In this document: positions 34,113-42,123 of the stretch, in pieces
Position numbering within the stretch: the first letter of the stretch is position 1
Layout of the letters: every line of letters starts with the position of its first letter
Assembly (NCBI GenBank): GCA_013314855.1
Contig: JABUEW010000012.1
Coordinates: 1 to 50,969 of the forward strand
Source of the DNA: Bacillota bacterium
Lineage (GTDB): Bacteria > Bacillota > Clostridia > Acetivibrionales > DUMC01
Length of the DNA: 50,969 nucleotides
Reading direction: 5' to 3'
Program-made: the position numbers and the translations under genes
Notes under the pieces: model-generated
What the model saw: the letters and a program-made list of their open reading frames with translations, nothing else
What the model was told of the DNA's origin: nothing
The model's database searches: none

Positions 34113-34289
34113 TTATTGGAGTGCATTTATTATTTCCTGGAATTTTGCTGCTATTGCCGGCCCCAGAACTACCAGCACCGCAATAACCACTACTGCAATA
34201 AGTCCTACCAACAATGCATATTCAACCATACCCTGTCCTTTTTCATCTTTTGAAATTAATAATATATTGTTTTTTAATTTCCTTAACAT
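34113..34289 (-). CDS. flp: Flp/Fap major pilin
   Basis: 58 residues, translated directly from the sequence. It starts MLRKLKNNILLISKDE, then KGQGMVEYALLVGL, and ends AAKFQEIINALQ. The KG|QGMVEY segment gives Glu at +5 and Tyr at +6 after the predicted cleavage, as in Flp pilins (often GATAIEY). The hydrophobic stretch LLVGLIAVVVIAVLVVLG forms the assembly helix. AAAGGAGGGGCCGAT precedes the ATG at 34289. First gene of the Tad operon, followed by tadE after a 127-base gap. An AT-rich stretch with no strong hairpin lies between them. Confidence 0.93.
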   Translation of the reverse strand: MLRKLKNNILLISKDEKGQGMVEYALLVGLIAVVVIAVLVVLGPAIAAKFQEIINALQ

Positions 34290-34402
34290 ATCGGCCCCTC
34301 CTTTAAACTATTCTGCTGAGCCATTTCTATTCAAGAACCGTCGCTAACGCTCTTTTCATGTCAACTAGCCCAGCGAGTTAAATTAGTTTTACTTGTGATT
34401 TA

Positions 34403-34469
34403 ATTATAACTCTGTTTGGAAGGGCATAACAGTTTCTAAAAGTCACATTCTCTAAGTATAAAAGTCACA
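34403..34469 (-). promoter_or_regulatory. Flp pilin promoter with tandem TGTGACTTTTA repeats
   Basis: On the minus strand TGTGACTTTTA occurs twice without mismatch (34459-34469 and 34437-34447), exactly 22 bases apart (two helical turns). Just downstream are a weak -35 CTGTTA (34427-34432), an 18-base spacer and a perfect -10 TATAAT (34403-34408). A poor -35 with tandem sites right upstream is the layout of an activator-dependent promoter. The nearest regulator is the DegU-like protein encoded immediately upstream. Confidence 0.55.
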
Positions 34470-34470
34470 A

Positions 34471-34493
34471 AAAAATAAGGACCAAAGTCCCTA
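34471..34493 (-). terminator. Terminator of the degSU-like operon
   Basis: Minus strand: AGGGAC, loop TTTG, GTCCTT, then ATTTTTTT. The stem is short (6 bp, one G-U) but the T-run is strong. It overlaps the stop codon of the DegU-like gene and separates it from the pilin operon. Confidence 0.7.
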
Positions 34494-35177
34494 TTCCTGA
34501 GTTTTATATTTTAATTTATAGTAATCCTCAATGTCATTCTCTATTGCAGTAATTGCGGCTTGTACACGGTCGCTTGCATTAATCTTTCTGTATATATTGG
34601 TTGCATAATTTTTCACTGTTTTTTCCGATATGTACAGCTTTCCCCCAATTTCCTTATTACTAAGCCCCCTCGAAATATTCATCAGCACTTCAATTTCCCT
34701 CTTTGATAAGTTATCAAGAATATTGGCTTCCTTTTTATTCTTGCCTTTTATATCCTGAAAAAAGATTGAAACCAAAGATTTATCAATATATTTTTCTCCC
34801 TGGTATACTGTCCTGATAGCTTCCACAATTTCCGCCCCAACAGAGTCCTTGAGTATATACCCGTCCGCTCCAATATTAATAGCCTCATAAATAATCTTTT
34901 TATCATTTTCAACAGTAAGCATAATAACCTTAACAGTATCGCCGTGTTCCTTTTCCTTTATCTTTTTAAGGGTTTCAATTCCATTCATTAAAGGCATATT
35001 CAAGTCTAACAACACCACATCAGGTGCAGTAAACCCTAACATATCCAATACTTTTACACCGTTTATGGCTTCGCCAACTATATCCATATCCTCTTCAAAA
35101 CTGATAATTCTCCTCAAACCTTGCCTTATCAGGTCATGGTCATCTGCAATTAATACTCTAATTACCTTTTTTTTCAT
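34491..35177 (-). CDS. NarL/DegU family response regulator
   Basis: 228 residues with GGGAGGTGATCAGGG before ATG. Receiver domain: IRVLIADDHD at the start, phosphoacceptor Asp58 in VVLLDLNMP, Lys in YILKDSVG. The C-terminal LuxR helix-turn-helix (about 155-220) has LSKREIEVLMNISRGLSNKEIG and LYISEKTVKNYATNIYRKI. It overlaps the 3' end of the kinase gene by 20 bases. As it lies directly upstream of the flp promoter with its tandem repeats, Tad pilus expression is the best guess for its target. It is not necessarily orthologous to Bacillus DegU. Confidence 0.92.
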   Translation of the reverse strand: MKKKVIRVLIADDHDLIRQGLRRIISFEEDMDIVGEAINGVKVLDMLGFTAPDVVLLDLNMPLMNGIETLKKIKEKEHGDTVKVIMLTVENDKKIIYEAINIGADGYILKDSVGAEIVEAIRTVYQGEKYIDKSLVSIFFQDIKGKNKKEANILDNLSKREIEVLMNISRGLSNKEIGGKLYISEKTVKNYATNIYRKINASDRVQAAITAIENDIEDYYKLKYKTQE

Positions 35178-36342
35178 CCCTGATCACCTCCCGGTTAATA
35201 GGCAATTTTACTCTATAGACTGTACCTTCTCCCTCTGCCGACTTAATTTTAATTTCTCCCTGTAACTGGTTTACTCTGTCAAGTATGCCAATCAATCCAT
35301 AGCAGTCACCTTTAGTTTTTACCCTTTTTAAAGTTTCTTCTACATTAAATCCTACACCGTCATCAGATATGACCAGCATTAAATATTTTGTGCCATAGTC
35401 CAGCTTTACCGTTGCATGCTTTGCCCTGGAATGCTTTTTAATATTGTTAAAAACCTCTTGAATTATCCTGTACACGGCAACCTGAATAATTGGTTCTATT
35501 TCCGACTTTACAGGTTTCAATTTTAATTGTACATCAATATCAGTCTCTTGAGAAATATTTTTTATAGCTTCTTGTATAGTCTGGTTTAATCCCAGGTCAT
35601 CAAGTGACATTGGCCTTAAGTCAAAAATAATACTTCTAATTTCTTTTAAAGCCACTTTCACGCTTTCTTTTAAATCTTCCAATTCTTTAAGCCCTTTCTC
35701 CAGATCATCCTGAATAGTCATTTTGCAAATATCTACTTGCATAGCAACATTAGCCATATGTTGCGCAGGGCCATCATGAATATCCCTTGCTATTCTTTTG
35801 CGTTCATTTTCCTGGGCTTCTAATACTTTTATTCCTATCAGTATTTCGGAATTTCTATCCGCATCTTCTAAAACAGAAAGGATATCCCCCTCTAGATAGG
35901 CTAGAGCAATACTTATTTGGTTAACTACTTTCTCACCATTCTCTATATTACCCATTAACTTTTTTAAAGCCACTTCCAATTGAGTCCTTTTTTCTCTTAA
36001 TGCCTTTTCTTCATTTGTCTTAGTAATAAATTTCACTCTTATTTCTAATGATTTTTCATAGGCATCCTTGATATCACTTTCACTATATATATTGAAGTTT
36101 TTGGATACTTCCGCCAACCACTGTCTTGCACTTTTATCCAGTTTCTCCAGTTCATCAACTTCATTAATAATTTTAATTAATTCACTTTTGACGTTAGCCA
36201 GTTCCAGTTTTAAATTTTCATACTCATTTCTTATACTATCTACTATTTTAAGTACTTCTTCCCTGCTGGAACTTATCTCCCCTATTATTTTTTTAGTAAT
36301 AGCGTTAATTCTGCTAATATCCAGGTTCATACTGTTAATCAT
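35158..36342 (-). CDS. DegS-like cytoplasmic sensor histidine kinase
   Basis: 394 residues with AAGGTGAGATT before ATG. No membrane segment. Residues about 20-150 are a coiled-coil sensor region (DegS-type, rich in Glu, Lys and Leu). HisKA_3 dimerisation domain: NERKRIARDIHDGPAQ with phosphorylated His189. The ATPase domain has VFNNIKKHSRAKHATV (N box) and ISDDGVGF (G1), with GLIGILDRVNQL later. It phosphorylates the response regulator encoded immediately downstream. A soluble kinase responds to an internal signal or through partner proteins. Confidence 0.93.
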   Translation of the reverse strand: MINSMNLDISRINAITKKIIGEISSSREEVLKIVDSIRNEYENLKLELANVKSELIKIINEVDELEKLDKSARQWLAEVSKNFNIYSESDIKDAYEKSLEIRVKFITKTNEEKALREKRTQLEVALKKLMGNIENGEKVVNQISIALAYLEGDILSVLEDADRNSEILIGIKVLEAQENERKRIARDIHDGPAQHMANVAMQVDICKMTIQDDLEKGLKELEDLKESVKVALKEIRSIIFDLRPMSLDDLGLNQTIQEAIKNISQETDIDVQLKLKPVKSEIEPIIQVAVYRIIQEVFNNIKKHSRAKHATVKLDYGTKYLMLVISDDGVGFNVEETLKRVKTKGDCYGLIGILDRVNQLQGEIKIKSAEGEGTVYRVKLPINREVIRDEKKGN

Positions 36343-36783
36343 AATCTCACCTTATTTAAAACTACTATATATACCATACAAATTAGAATAAAATGGAGCT
36401 TCAAAAAAGCTAAAATAAAAGTAGACCATAACTTTCCTCTTAACAACGCCTGCACTAAAGTGCAGGTGCTATACTTTCGACTAAAAGTCGACTAAAGTAA
36501 ATACATCTCATCACATCATTCATTATACCCCTTTAGTATTGATATATCAAGCTTTGTAATATAATTCCAGTCAAATAGTTTCTACTTAATATAGTACTTA
36601 ATATAGTACTTATTCATATTCGACATTTTTTTCGTAAATCCTACACAGAAAAAGAAATATGTAAAAAAAAAGAAGTGAAATAAAGAAATGAAATAAAGAT
36701 GCAATATAAAATAGATACAATATAAAATCTATCTACTTATTAAATATGATCTTCATAGCAATTCTATTATTTATTCTCCTTTA
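36343..36783. other. Intergenic region between the kinase and CoA-disulfide reductase genes
   Basis: 441 bases without a supportable gene, very AT-rich. It holds the paired hairpins annotated at 36449-36503, a near-tandem repeat of AATATAGTACTT around 36587-36611, and the leader of the kinase gene. No long inverted repeat or RNA family recognised outside these. Confidence 0.5.
36449..36503. repeat. REP-like paired hairpins
   Basis: First hairpin CCTGCAC-TAAA-GTGCAGG (36449-36466). Second hairpin CGACT-AAA-AGTCG (36478-36490), with flanking ACTTT and AAAGT extending it past a small bulge. Two neighbouring palindromes with TAAA/AAA loops and no coding potential resemble REP-type or IS200/IS605-derived elements. 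Copy number elsewhere in the genome is unknown. Confidence 0.5.
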
Positions 36784-38445
36784 TTATTTTCCTTGCTTAG
36801 CGGCCTGGTATGTCCTATATCCCCCGCTTAAATTACGCACCTTGTTAAAACCATGTTGCATCAGGATCCTTGCAGCCAGGTAACCTCTAAGCCCAACCTG
36901 GCAATAGATAATAATCTCCCTTTCCTTAGGAAGCCCATCCATACGCTCTCTTAATAAATCCAGAGGAATATTGACAGAATTGGGGATGGCACCCCGCATG
37001 TTTTCTTCTTTGGTGCGAACATCCAGCAATATGAACTTTTCCGGATCCAATCCATCCAATTCATCCCAGTGAATAACAGGATGAATACCTTTTAGGATGT
37101 TGGAAGCCACGTACCCGGACATATTAACAGCATCCTTGGCTGATGAGTACGGTGGCGCATAAGCCAGTTCAAGTTCCTGCAAGTCATAAACAGTGAGATT
37201 TGCCCGCATGGCAGTAGCCAAGACATCAATACGCTTGTCAACCCCTTGAGAGCCAACAATTTGGGCTCCCAGTATTTTTCCGTCTTTTGGACTAAAAAGT
37301 AGTTTTATGGCCATTGGAGCAGCTCCCGGATAGTAACCGGCATGAGATGCTGAATGTGTATAAGACTTCATGTAGGGAATCCCATGCCGTTTCAGAGTTT
37401 TTTCATTGTTTCCTGTACAGGCAGCTGTCATTTCAAATACTTTAACAATAGCCGTTCCCTGGGTAGCCTTGTAGGTGTCTTTAATGCCACATATGTTGTT
37501 GGCTGCAATACGTCCCTGCTTGTTGGCCGGCCCTGCCAGAGGTATTAACGTTGGTCTGCCATTTACAAAATCGAGTACTTCAATAGCATCGCCTATTGCA
37601 TATATATCGGGGTGGGAAGTCTGCAAATACTGGTTTACTTTAATGCCTCCACACTCTCCGATTTCAAGCCCTGCTTTTCTGGCCAGACTGGTTTCAGGTC
37701 TAACTCCAATTGCCAATATAACCATATCAGTTTTCAGCTGTTTTCCGCTTTTAAGATTTACAACGGTATGCTTACCATCCCTGTCAAATGATGTTGCACT
37801 ATCTTCAAGGTACAAGTCCACCGAATTTGCTTTCATATGCTCATGCAGGAATGCTGCCATCTCATAATCAAGGGGAGCCATAACCTGATTGGCCATTTCA
37901 ACAATTGAAACCTTTATATTCCTACAACACAGGTTTTCAACCATTTCCAGGCCTATAAATCCTCCTCCCACAACAATAACACTTGCCGGTTTTTCCTCAT
38001 CAATATAATCTTTAATAGCATAGGTATCCGGTATATTTCTTAGGGTAAAAACATTAGCCTTATCAATTCCCGGTATGGAAGGCTTGATTGGGCCTGCGCC
38101 GGGAGATAGTATGAGTTTATCGAAGCTTTCACAATACCTTTCTTTTGTTACAAGATTTAGTACTTCTACTTGTTTTTTGCTTAAATTGATTTCCACAACT
38201 TCACTGTTAACTCGAATATCTATGTTGAATCTTCGAGACATACCTTCAGGAGTCTGAATAAGCAAATTTTCCTTTCTTTTTATTACCTCACCCACATAAT
38301 AAGGTAAACCGCAGTTGGCAAAAGAAATATGCTCTCCCCTTTCAAAAAGGATAATCTCCGCTTTTTCATCAAGTCTGCGAAGACGTGCTGCTGCGCTAGC
38401 TCCGCCGGCCACTCCTCCTACAATAATTATTTTCCTTTTATCCAC
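36784..38445 (-). CDS. CoA-disulfide reductase-type FAD oxidoreductase with C-terminal rhodanese domain
   Basis: 553 residues, GTG start with AGGGCAGGGATTATA upstream. FAD motif IIVGGVAGGASAAARLRRL, redox Cys45 in SFANCGLPYY, NAD(P)H motif VIVVGGGFIGLEMVENL, and the flavin motif HPDIYAIGDAIEV. The rhodanese domain (about 460-553) carries Cys515 in IIYCQVGLRG, preceded by FILLDVRTKEE. Such CoADR-RHD fusions reduce CoA-disulfide, CoA-persulfide or polysulfide and handle sulfane sulfur. The single Cys (not CxxxxC) separates it from classical disulfide reductases. Stands alone as a single-gene unit. Confidence 0.93.
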   Translation of the reverse strand: MDKRKIIIVGGVAGGASAAARLRRLDEKAEIILFERGEHISFANCGLPYYVGEVIKRKENLLIQTPEGMSRRFNIDIRVNSEVVEINLSKKQVEVLNLVTKERYCESFDKLILSPGAGPIKPSIPGIDKANVFTLRNIPDTYAIKDYIDEEKPASVIVVGGGFIGLEMVENLCCRNIKVSIVEMANQVMAPLDYEMAAFLHEHMKANSVDLYLEDSATSFDRDGKHTVVNLKSGKQLKTDMVILAIGVRPETSLARKAGLEIGECGGIKVNQYLQTSHPDIYAIGDAIEVLDFVNGRPTLIPLAGPANKQGRIAANNICGIKDTYKATQGTAIVKVFEMTAACTGNNEKTLKRHGIPYMKSYTHSASHAGYYPGAAPMAIKLLFSPKDGKILGAQIVGSQGVDKRIDVLATAMRANLTVYDLQELELAYAPPYSSAKDAVNMSGYVASNILKGIHPVIHWDELDGLDPEKFILLDVRTKEENMRGAIPNSVNIPLDLLRERMDGLPKEREIIIYCQVGLRGYLAARILMQHGFNKVRNLSGGYRTYQAAKQGK

Positions 38446-38594
38446 TATAATCCCTGCCCTCTTATAAAACTAAGCCTAATATTTAATATTGCATTATAAT
38501 TTCCAATTTCTTGTTTTATTATCAATTTTAAACTAAGCATCAAGAAATCTCCTTTCATTATAAGCGGGAGCTTAAATCGGCGCAAATAGCACTG

Positions 38595-39113
38595 TTATTT
38601 TATGTTAATTACTCCCTTCTCCATTTTATAATCATCCATAATAAACCCATTTCCGATATCCTGGACAATGTCCCCTAAATTGACAAAACCCATTTTTTCG
38701 TATGCCGCAATTGAACCCTGGTTATTTTTATTCACTGTCAGCCAAATACTTTCCAGACCTGTTTCTTTGCAGATACTTTCAATATAAGATATAGACATTC
38801 TGGCAATTCCGCGGCCCCGGAAGTTCTTATCTACGTACAACTTGCTTAAAAACATCTTATTATTCGAATAATCAGGCAAAATTGCGAAATACCCTGCATA
38901 TTCACCATCCAGTAACATCAAAAAATACCGGTATCCGCTCTCAAGCTGGTTCCTTATTGCTTCTGCACTCTGGAATTTGGAGAGCATATAATCCACCTGT
39001 GCTTTACCTATTATCGGCTCATAGTGTTCATGCCAAATTTTGTTTGCCATTTCTTCCACTATTTTTACCTGACATTCATCTTCTACTTCCAATATTTTTA
39101 TTTTTTCCCCCAA
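38595..39113 (-). CDS. GNAT family N-acetyltransferase
   Basis: 172 residues, apparent TTG start with GGTGAACTATA upstream. Acetyl-CoA motif SKLYVDKNFRGRGIARMSIS (RGRGIA loop), followed by WLTVNKNNQGSIAAYEKMGF. This is the typical small-molecule or RimI-like GNAT pattern. Substrate unknown. It forms a short same-strand series with the OsmC gene upstream (46 bases) and the CoA-disulfide reductase gene downstream. Confidence 0.88.
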   Translation of the reverse strand: MGEKIKILEVEDECQVKIVEEMANKIWHEHYEPIIGKAQVDYMLSKFQSAEAIRNQLESGYRYFLMLLDGEYAGYFAILPDYSNNKMFLSKLYVDKNFRGRGIARMSISYIESICKETGLESIWLTVNKNNQGSIAAYEKMGFVNLGDIVQDIGNGFIMDDYKMEKGVINIK

Positions 39114-39159
39114 TATAGTTCACCCTTTAGACTAAAAGTTTATCTACCCGGATGTTTGG

Positions 39160-39594
39160 TCATGCAAAACTGATTTTTACATGAGTACCATTCGACAATG
39201 TATCGCTTACAGGGCATCTGTCCTCTATTGTCTCAAGCCATTTTGCCAAAGTTTCTGCGTCTGCATCAGTATCGGCTTCTAATTTTACTCTAATCTCTTT
39301 GTATCCTGCCCTTTCAGCTTTTGATTTACCCATAAACCTTGCAGGATTCAGGTCTCCTTCAAGGTCAATCCGTATTCCTCTAAGTTCAAATCCCATTTCT
39401 CTTGCAACAACATGCCCAACAACATTTATACATCCGGCAAGAGCAGCAAGCAAATACTCCACAGGGTTTGCTCCTGCATCGGTACCTCCAAGACTTTTGG
39501 GTTCATCAATTATCATTTTAAATCCTCTTGTTTCTACCACTGTTTTTGTTGGATTTTCACTATGTGCCTTAGCACTGAACTTTAAATCTGCCAT
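39160..39594 (-). CDS. OsmC/Ohr family redox protein
   Basis: 144 residues from ATG 39594, with AAAGGGAGATGATAAA upstream; the longer frame to 39642 lacks a site. The YhfA-type OsmC pattern is seen in GGTDAGANPVEYLLAALAGCINVVGHVVAREM, with the first Cys in LAGC, and the second Cys in DRCPVSDTLSNGT. These peroxidatic and resolving Cys residues reduce organic hydroperoxides in the family. It sits in a group of stress genes (CoA-disulfide reductase-rhodanese, PspC). Confidence 0.88.
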   Translation of the reverse strand: MADLKFSAKAHSENPTKTVVETRGFKMIIDEPKSLGGTDAGANPVEYLLAALAGCINVVGHVVAREMGFELRGIRIDLEGDLNPARFMGKSKAERAGYKEIRVKLEADTDADAETLAKWLETIEDRCPVSDTLSNGTHVKISFA

Positions 39595-39709
39595 TTTATC
39601 ATCTCCCTTTGTGTATTTTTCTATCATATTAATGTTATACATAATTTAATATTACCCATAATCTAACAAATTAAATCATAAATTACTTTTCTCATTGTTC
39701 ATTTTGTTT

Positions 39710-39898
39710 TTACCCTTCCGGAATCACAAATACACATATAATATATGCAAGGATTCCGCTCCCGCCCATGCAGGCAAATAAAATCCAAAGCACCCTGACA
39801 ATGGTCGGGTCTATATTGAAGTATTCCGCCAATCCTCCACAAACTCCTGCTATTATTTTGTTGCGGGATGACCTGTATAGTTTTTTATATTCACTCAT
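39710..39898 (-). CDS. PspC domain membrane protein
   Basis: 62 residues from ATG 39898, with AGGAGGTGCTCTTA upstream. It has [20 protein letters not shown], then the [12 protein letters not shown] signature and a second hydrophobic stretch ending in VFVIPEG. This is a stand-alone PspC (phage shock protein C) module with two short membrane segments, expected to respond to envelope stress. No PspA gene in the window. Confidence 0.92.
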   Translation of the reverse strand: MSEYKKLYRSSRNKIIAGVCGGLAEYFNIDPTIVRVLWILFACMGGSGILAYIICVFVIPEG

Positions 39899-40263
39899 TA
39901 AGAGCACCTCCTATCAAGCCTTTATACTTTTAGACTTTAAGTATTAAATTAACTACATAAAATATACATTGTTATATTATTTTATATTTATATCATTACA
40001 GTATTATTCAATAATTATTATATATCAATTAATACCATAGTATCAATTATTTTTGGGCATTTTAACATCAATATAGTAACTTTTTTTGAGGACACTGAAA
40101 AGAATATTTTGCCACTTCTTTTTTATTGAAATATCAATTATAATATAATATAATGTAATTATGGTAATTTTAACATATCTACCTGTGTTAAATGATAGAA
40201 ACCATATAAATTATAATAAATAAAAATTAAACTCTAATAAGGGACAGGGAGTTGATATATCTT
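39899..40263. other. AT-rich divergent intergenic region
   Basis: 365 bases between the divergent PspC and epimerase genes. Very AT-rich, with several TATAAT-like boxes. Only the plus-strand promoter at 40126-40154 is convincing; no gene or RNA structure recognised. Confidence 0.5.
40126..40154 (+). promoter_or_regulatory. Sigma-A-type promoter of the epimerase-like gene
   Basis: TTGAAA (40126-40131), a 17-base spacer and TATAAT (40149-40154), about 110 bases before the ATG at 40264. The surrounding sequence is very AT-rich, so chance matches are possible. Confidence 0.5.
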
Positions 40264-41109
40264 ATGAAACTTGGGATTCACGCATATGCATGGTGTTCGC
40301 AATGGAGCAATGAAACACTCCATTTAATTGAAAGGGTTAAAAATCTTGGTTTGGATTTTATTGAAATTCCCTTAATGTGCCTTGATACTTTTGATGCACC
40401 TGCCGTAAAGGAAAAACTTAAACAGGTAGGCATAGAAGCTTGCACATCTACAGTGCTCTTAAACGATACGGATATTACCAGCGAGGATAAATCTATCCGT
40501 CAAAAGGGAGTGGATTACCTTAAGGCCTGTGTAAAAGCCACTGCAGAAATAGGCGCTTCCAGTTTTTCAGGCGTTGTATATTCCCAACATGTCAAGCCTG
40601 CTGTCAGAAGGCCTACTGAACGTGAATGGGAATATTCTGCGGATTGTCTTAGAGAAGTAGCGAAGTTCGCCCAGGATTATGGTGTAAATATAGGGCTTGA
40701 ACCGGTTAACAGGTATGAAACATATCTAATCAATACCTGTGAACAGGCTTTAAAACTTAAGGAAATGATAGGAGAGCCAAACATAAAAATACACCTGGAT
40801 ACATATCACATGAATATAGAAGAAAAATCTTTTTATAAAGCAACCAAAATGGCAGGTAAGGATCTTATCCATTATCACCTTTGTGAAAATGACCGCGGTA
40901 TCCCCAGCACCGGCCTTGTTGATTGGGATGGAATTTTCAAGGCCCTGGCAGAAATTAATTATAGAGGGTATGCTGCTCTTGAATCTTTTGTCGACTGTAC
41001 CGATAACATGAATACCTGGGTATGGAGGCAACTGGCCAAAGATGGCGACACTCTTGTAAGGGAAGGAGTTGCTTTTATCCGCAGCATGCAGAATAAATAC
41101 GGTTTATAA
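40264..41109 (+). CDS. Sugar 3-epimerase/isomerase, TIM-barrel (D-tagatose/D-allulose 3-epimerase-like)
   Basis: 281 residues from ATG 40264, with CAGGGAGTT 10 bases upstream; the in-frame TTG at 40252 overlaps that site. AP endonuclease-2 type barrel. Metal ligands read in order: Glu in IGLEPVNRYE, Asp in HLDTYHMNIEE, His in YHLCENDRGIPSTG and Glu in AALESF, the set used by ketose 3-epimerases. It interconverts ketoses epimeric at C3 with Mn2+ or Co2+. Stands alone on the plus strand, so its pathway is unclear; myo-inositol-related isomerases of the same fold are alternatives. Confidence 0.85.
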   Translation: MKLGIHAYAWCSQWSNETLHLIERVKNLGLDFIEIPLMCLDTFDAPAVKEKLKQVGIEACTSTVLLNDTDITSEDKSIRQKGVDYLKACVKATAEIGASSFSGVVYSQHVKPAVRRPTEREWEYSADCLREVAKFAQDYGVNIGLEPVNRYETYLINTCEQALKLKEMIGEPNIKIHLDTYHMNIEEKSFYKATKMAGKDLIHYHLCENDRGIPSTGLVDWDGIFKALAEINYRGYAALESFVDCTDNMNTWVWRQLAKDGDTLVREGVAFIRSMQNKYGL

Positions 41110-41137
41110 TTCTTCAACTTGTGTTTTCCTTTTATTA

Positions 41138-41764
41138 TTATTTCCAGACATTGTAATTAGCCCTGAATATCTCAAAAATGTTTAAATGCTCTAAAAGTAT
41201 CTTCAGTCCAATTAACATTAATATGATACCTCCAAATAATTCCGCATGGTTTTTAAATATTAAGAGGCATTTCTTTCCAATTTCCACCCCAGCTAAACAT
41301 ACAACAAACGTTATTATTCCAATTAAAATTATGGATTTAAAAATCGGTACCCCTATAAAAGCAAAGCTTATTCCAACAGATAATGCATCCAGGCTCGTTG
41401 CAACTGCAAGTACAAATAACGTTATGTTGGTTAAAACTTCTTTCTTTGCCTCTTCCGGCAAGCACTTCCCATTATTATCACCATTATTGTTCTCTTTTCT
41501 TGCTCCGTATATCATTTTAGCTCCAATAAAGCTCAGCACTCCAAACACAATCCAGTGATCAAACCTGGTTACATATTTCTCGAAATTTATACCGATAAGC
41601 CATCCAAGCAGCGGCATTCCTGCCTGGAACAACCCGAAAGTCCCGCTTATTTTTAAAGCAGTATTAGTCTTCAAGTCTTTTAATGTAGCTCCATTAGTAA
41701 TTGATATGGCAAAAGCATCCATGGATAATCCAAATGCCGTAAACAAAATTTCCAAAAAACCCAT
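41138..41764 (-). CDS. mntP: MntP-type manganese efflux pump
   Basis: About 208 residues from ATG 41764 (GGAAGG 9 bases upstream); ATG 41773 is too close to the site. Six membrane segments in two repeats: GLSMDAFAISITNG in the first and VATSLDALSVGISFAF in the second. The Asp in each is part of the Mn2+ path of MntP (YebN, DUF204). It exports Mn2+ across the plasma membrane. No yybP-ykoY manganese riboswitch was found in the leader. Confidence 0.92.
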   Translation of the reverse strand: MGFLEILFTAFGLSMDAFAISITNGATLKDLKTNTALKISGTFGLFQAGMPLLGWLIGINFEKYVTRFDHWIVFGVLSFIGAKMIYGARKENNNGDNNGKCLPEEAKKEVLTNITLFVLAVATSLDALSVGISFAFIGVPIFKSIILIGIITFVVCLAGVEIGKKCLLIFKNHAELFGGIILMLIGLKILLEHLNIFEIFRANYNVWK

Positions 41765-41869
41765 TATATTCATCCTTCCGTGTATTTTACCAAGCTTCTT
41801 TTCTTTTAGTGTGTTATTACTACTTATTTATTTTCCACTACTTATTCTTATTGTAGTGTTACAAACTAA

Positions 41870-41912
41870 AATGAGACTTATGCACAACAAAACGTTATAC
41901 ATGAGTCTCATT
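41870..41912. repeat. Inverted repeat, possible operator or terminator
   Basis: AATGAGACTTATG and CATGAGTCTCATT pair over 13 bases with one mismatch or wobble, loop 17 bases. No T-run follows beyond TTTAG on the minus strand. About 105 bases upstream of mntP, so it may be part of that gene's control region. Confidence 0.45.
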
Positions 41913-42020
41913 ATTCAAGGCAAGCCAGACCCTTTGGCCAGTATGTTGACTTTGCCACACAGTATTACACTACCGTGCCAACTACTCCCTCATATTCCAA
42001 CAAAATAACCAATAATATAA

Positions 42021-42046
42021 TATAAACTATACTAAAATAGTTTATA
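42021..42046 (-). terminator. AT-rich hairpin after the thiamine operon
   Basis: TATAAACTAT, a six-base loop, ATAGTTTATA: a perfect 10-bp AT stem about 80 bases past the stop of the HAD gene, followed on the minus strand by TTATATTATT. A weak terminator for the thi operon at best. Confidence 0.4.
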
Positions 42047-42123
42047 TTACTATGTATTATATTACAATTCTTTATATTATGTATTATACTACCATTCTAC
42101 GGAATACTCAATATCAAAAAATC

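Larger units (their letters stand above)
41765..42123. other. Intergenic region between mntP and the HAD gene
   Basis: 359 bases with no gene. It holds two inverted repeats (41870-41912 and 42021-42046, annotated separately) and imperfect repeats of TATGTATTATAT near 42052-42090. The promoter of mntP must lie in its left half. Confidence 0.5.

Noticed and set aside
41765-41870. yybP-ykoY manganese riboswitch upstream of mntP
   Set aside because: Searched by eye for the conserved GGGGAGTAG and the second-strand motif; neither is present.
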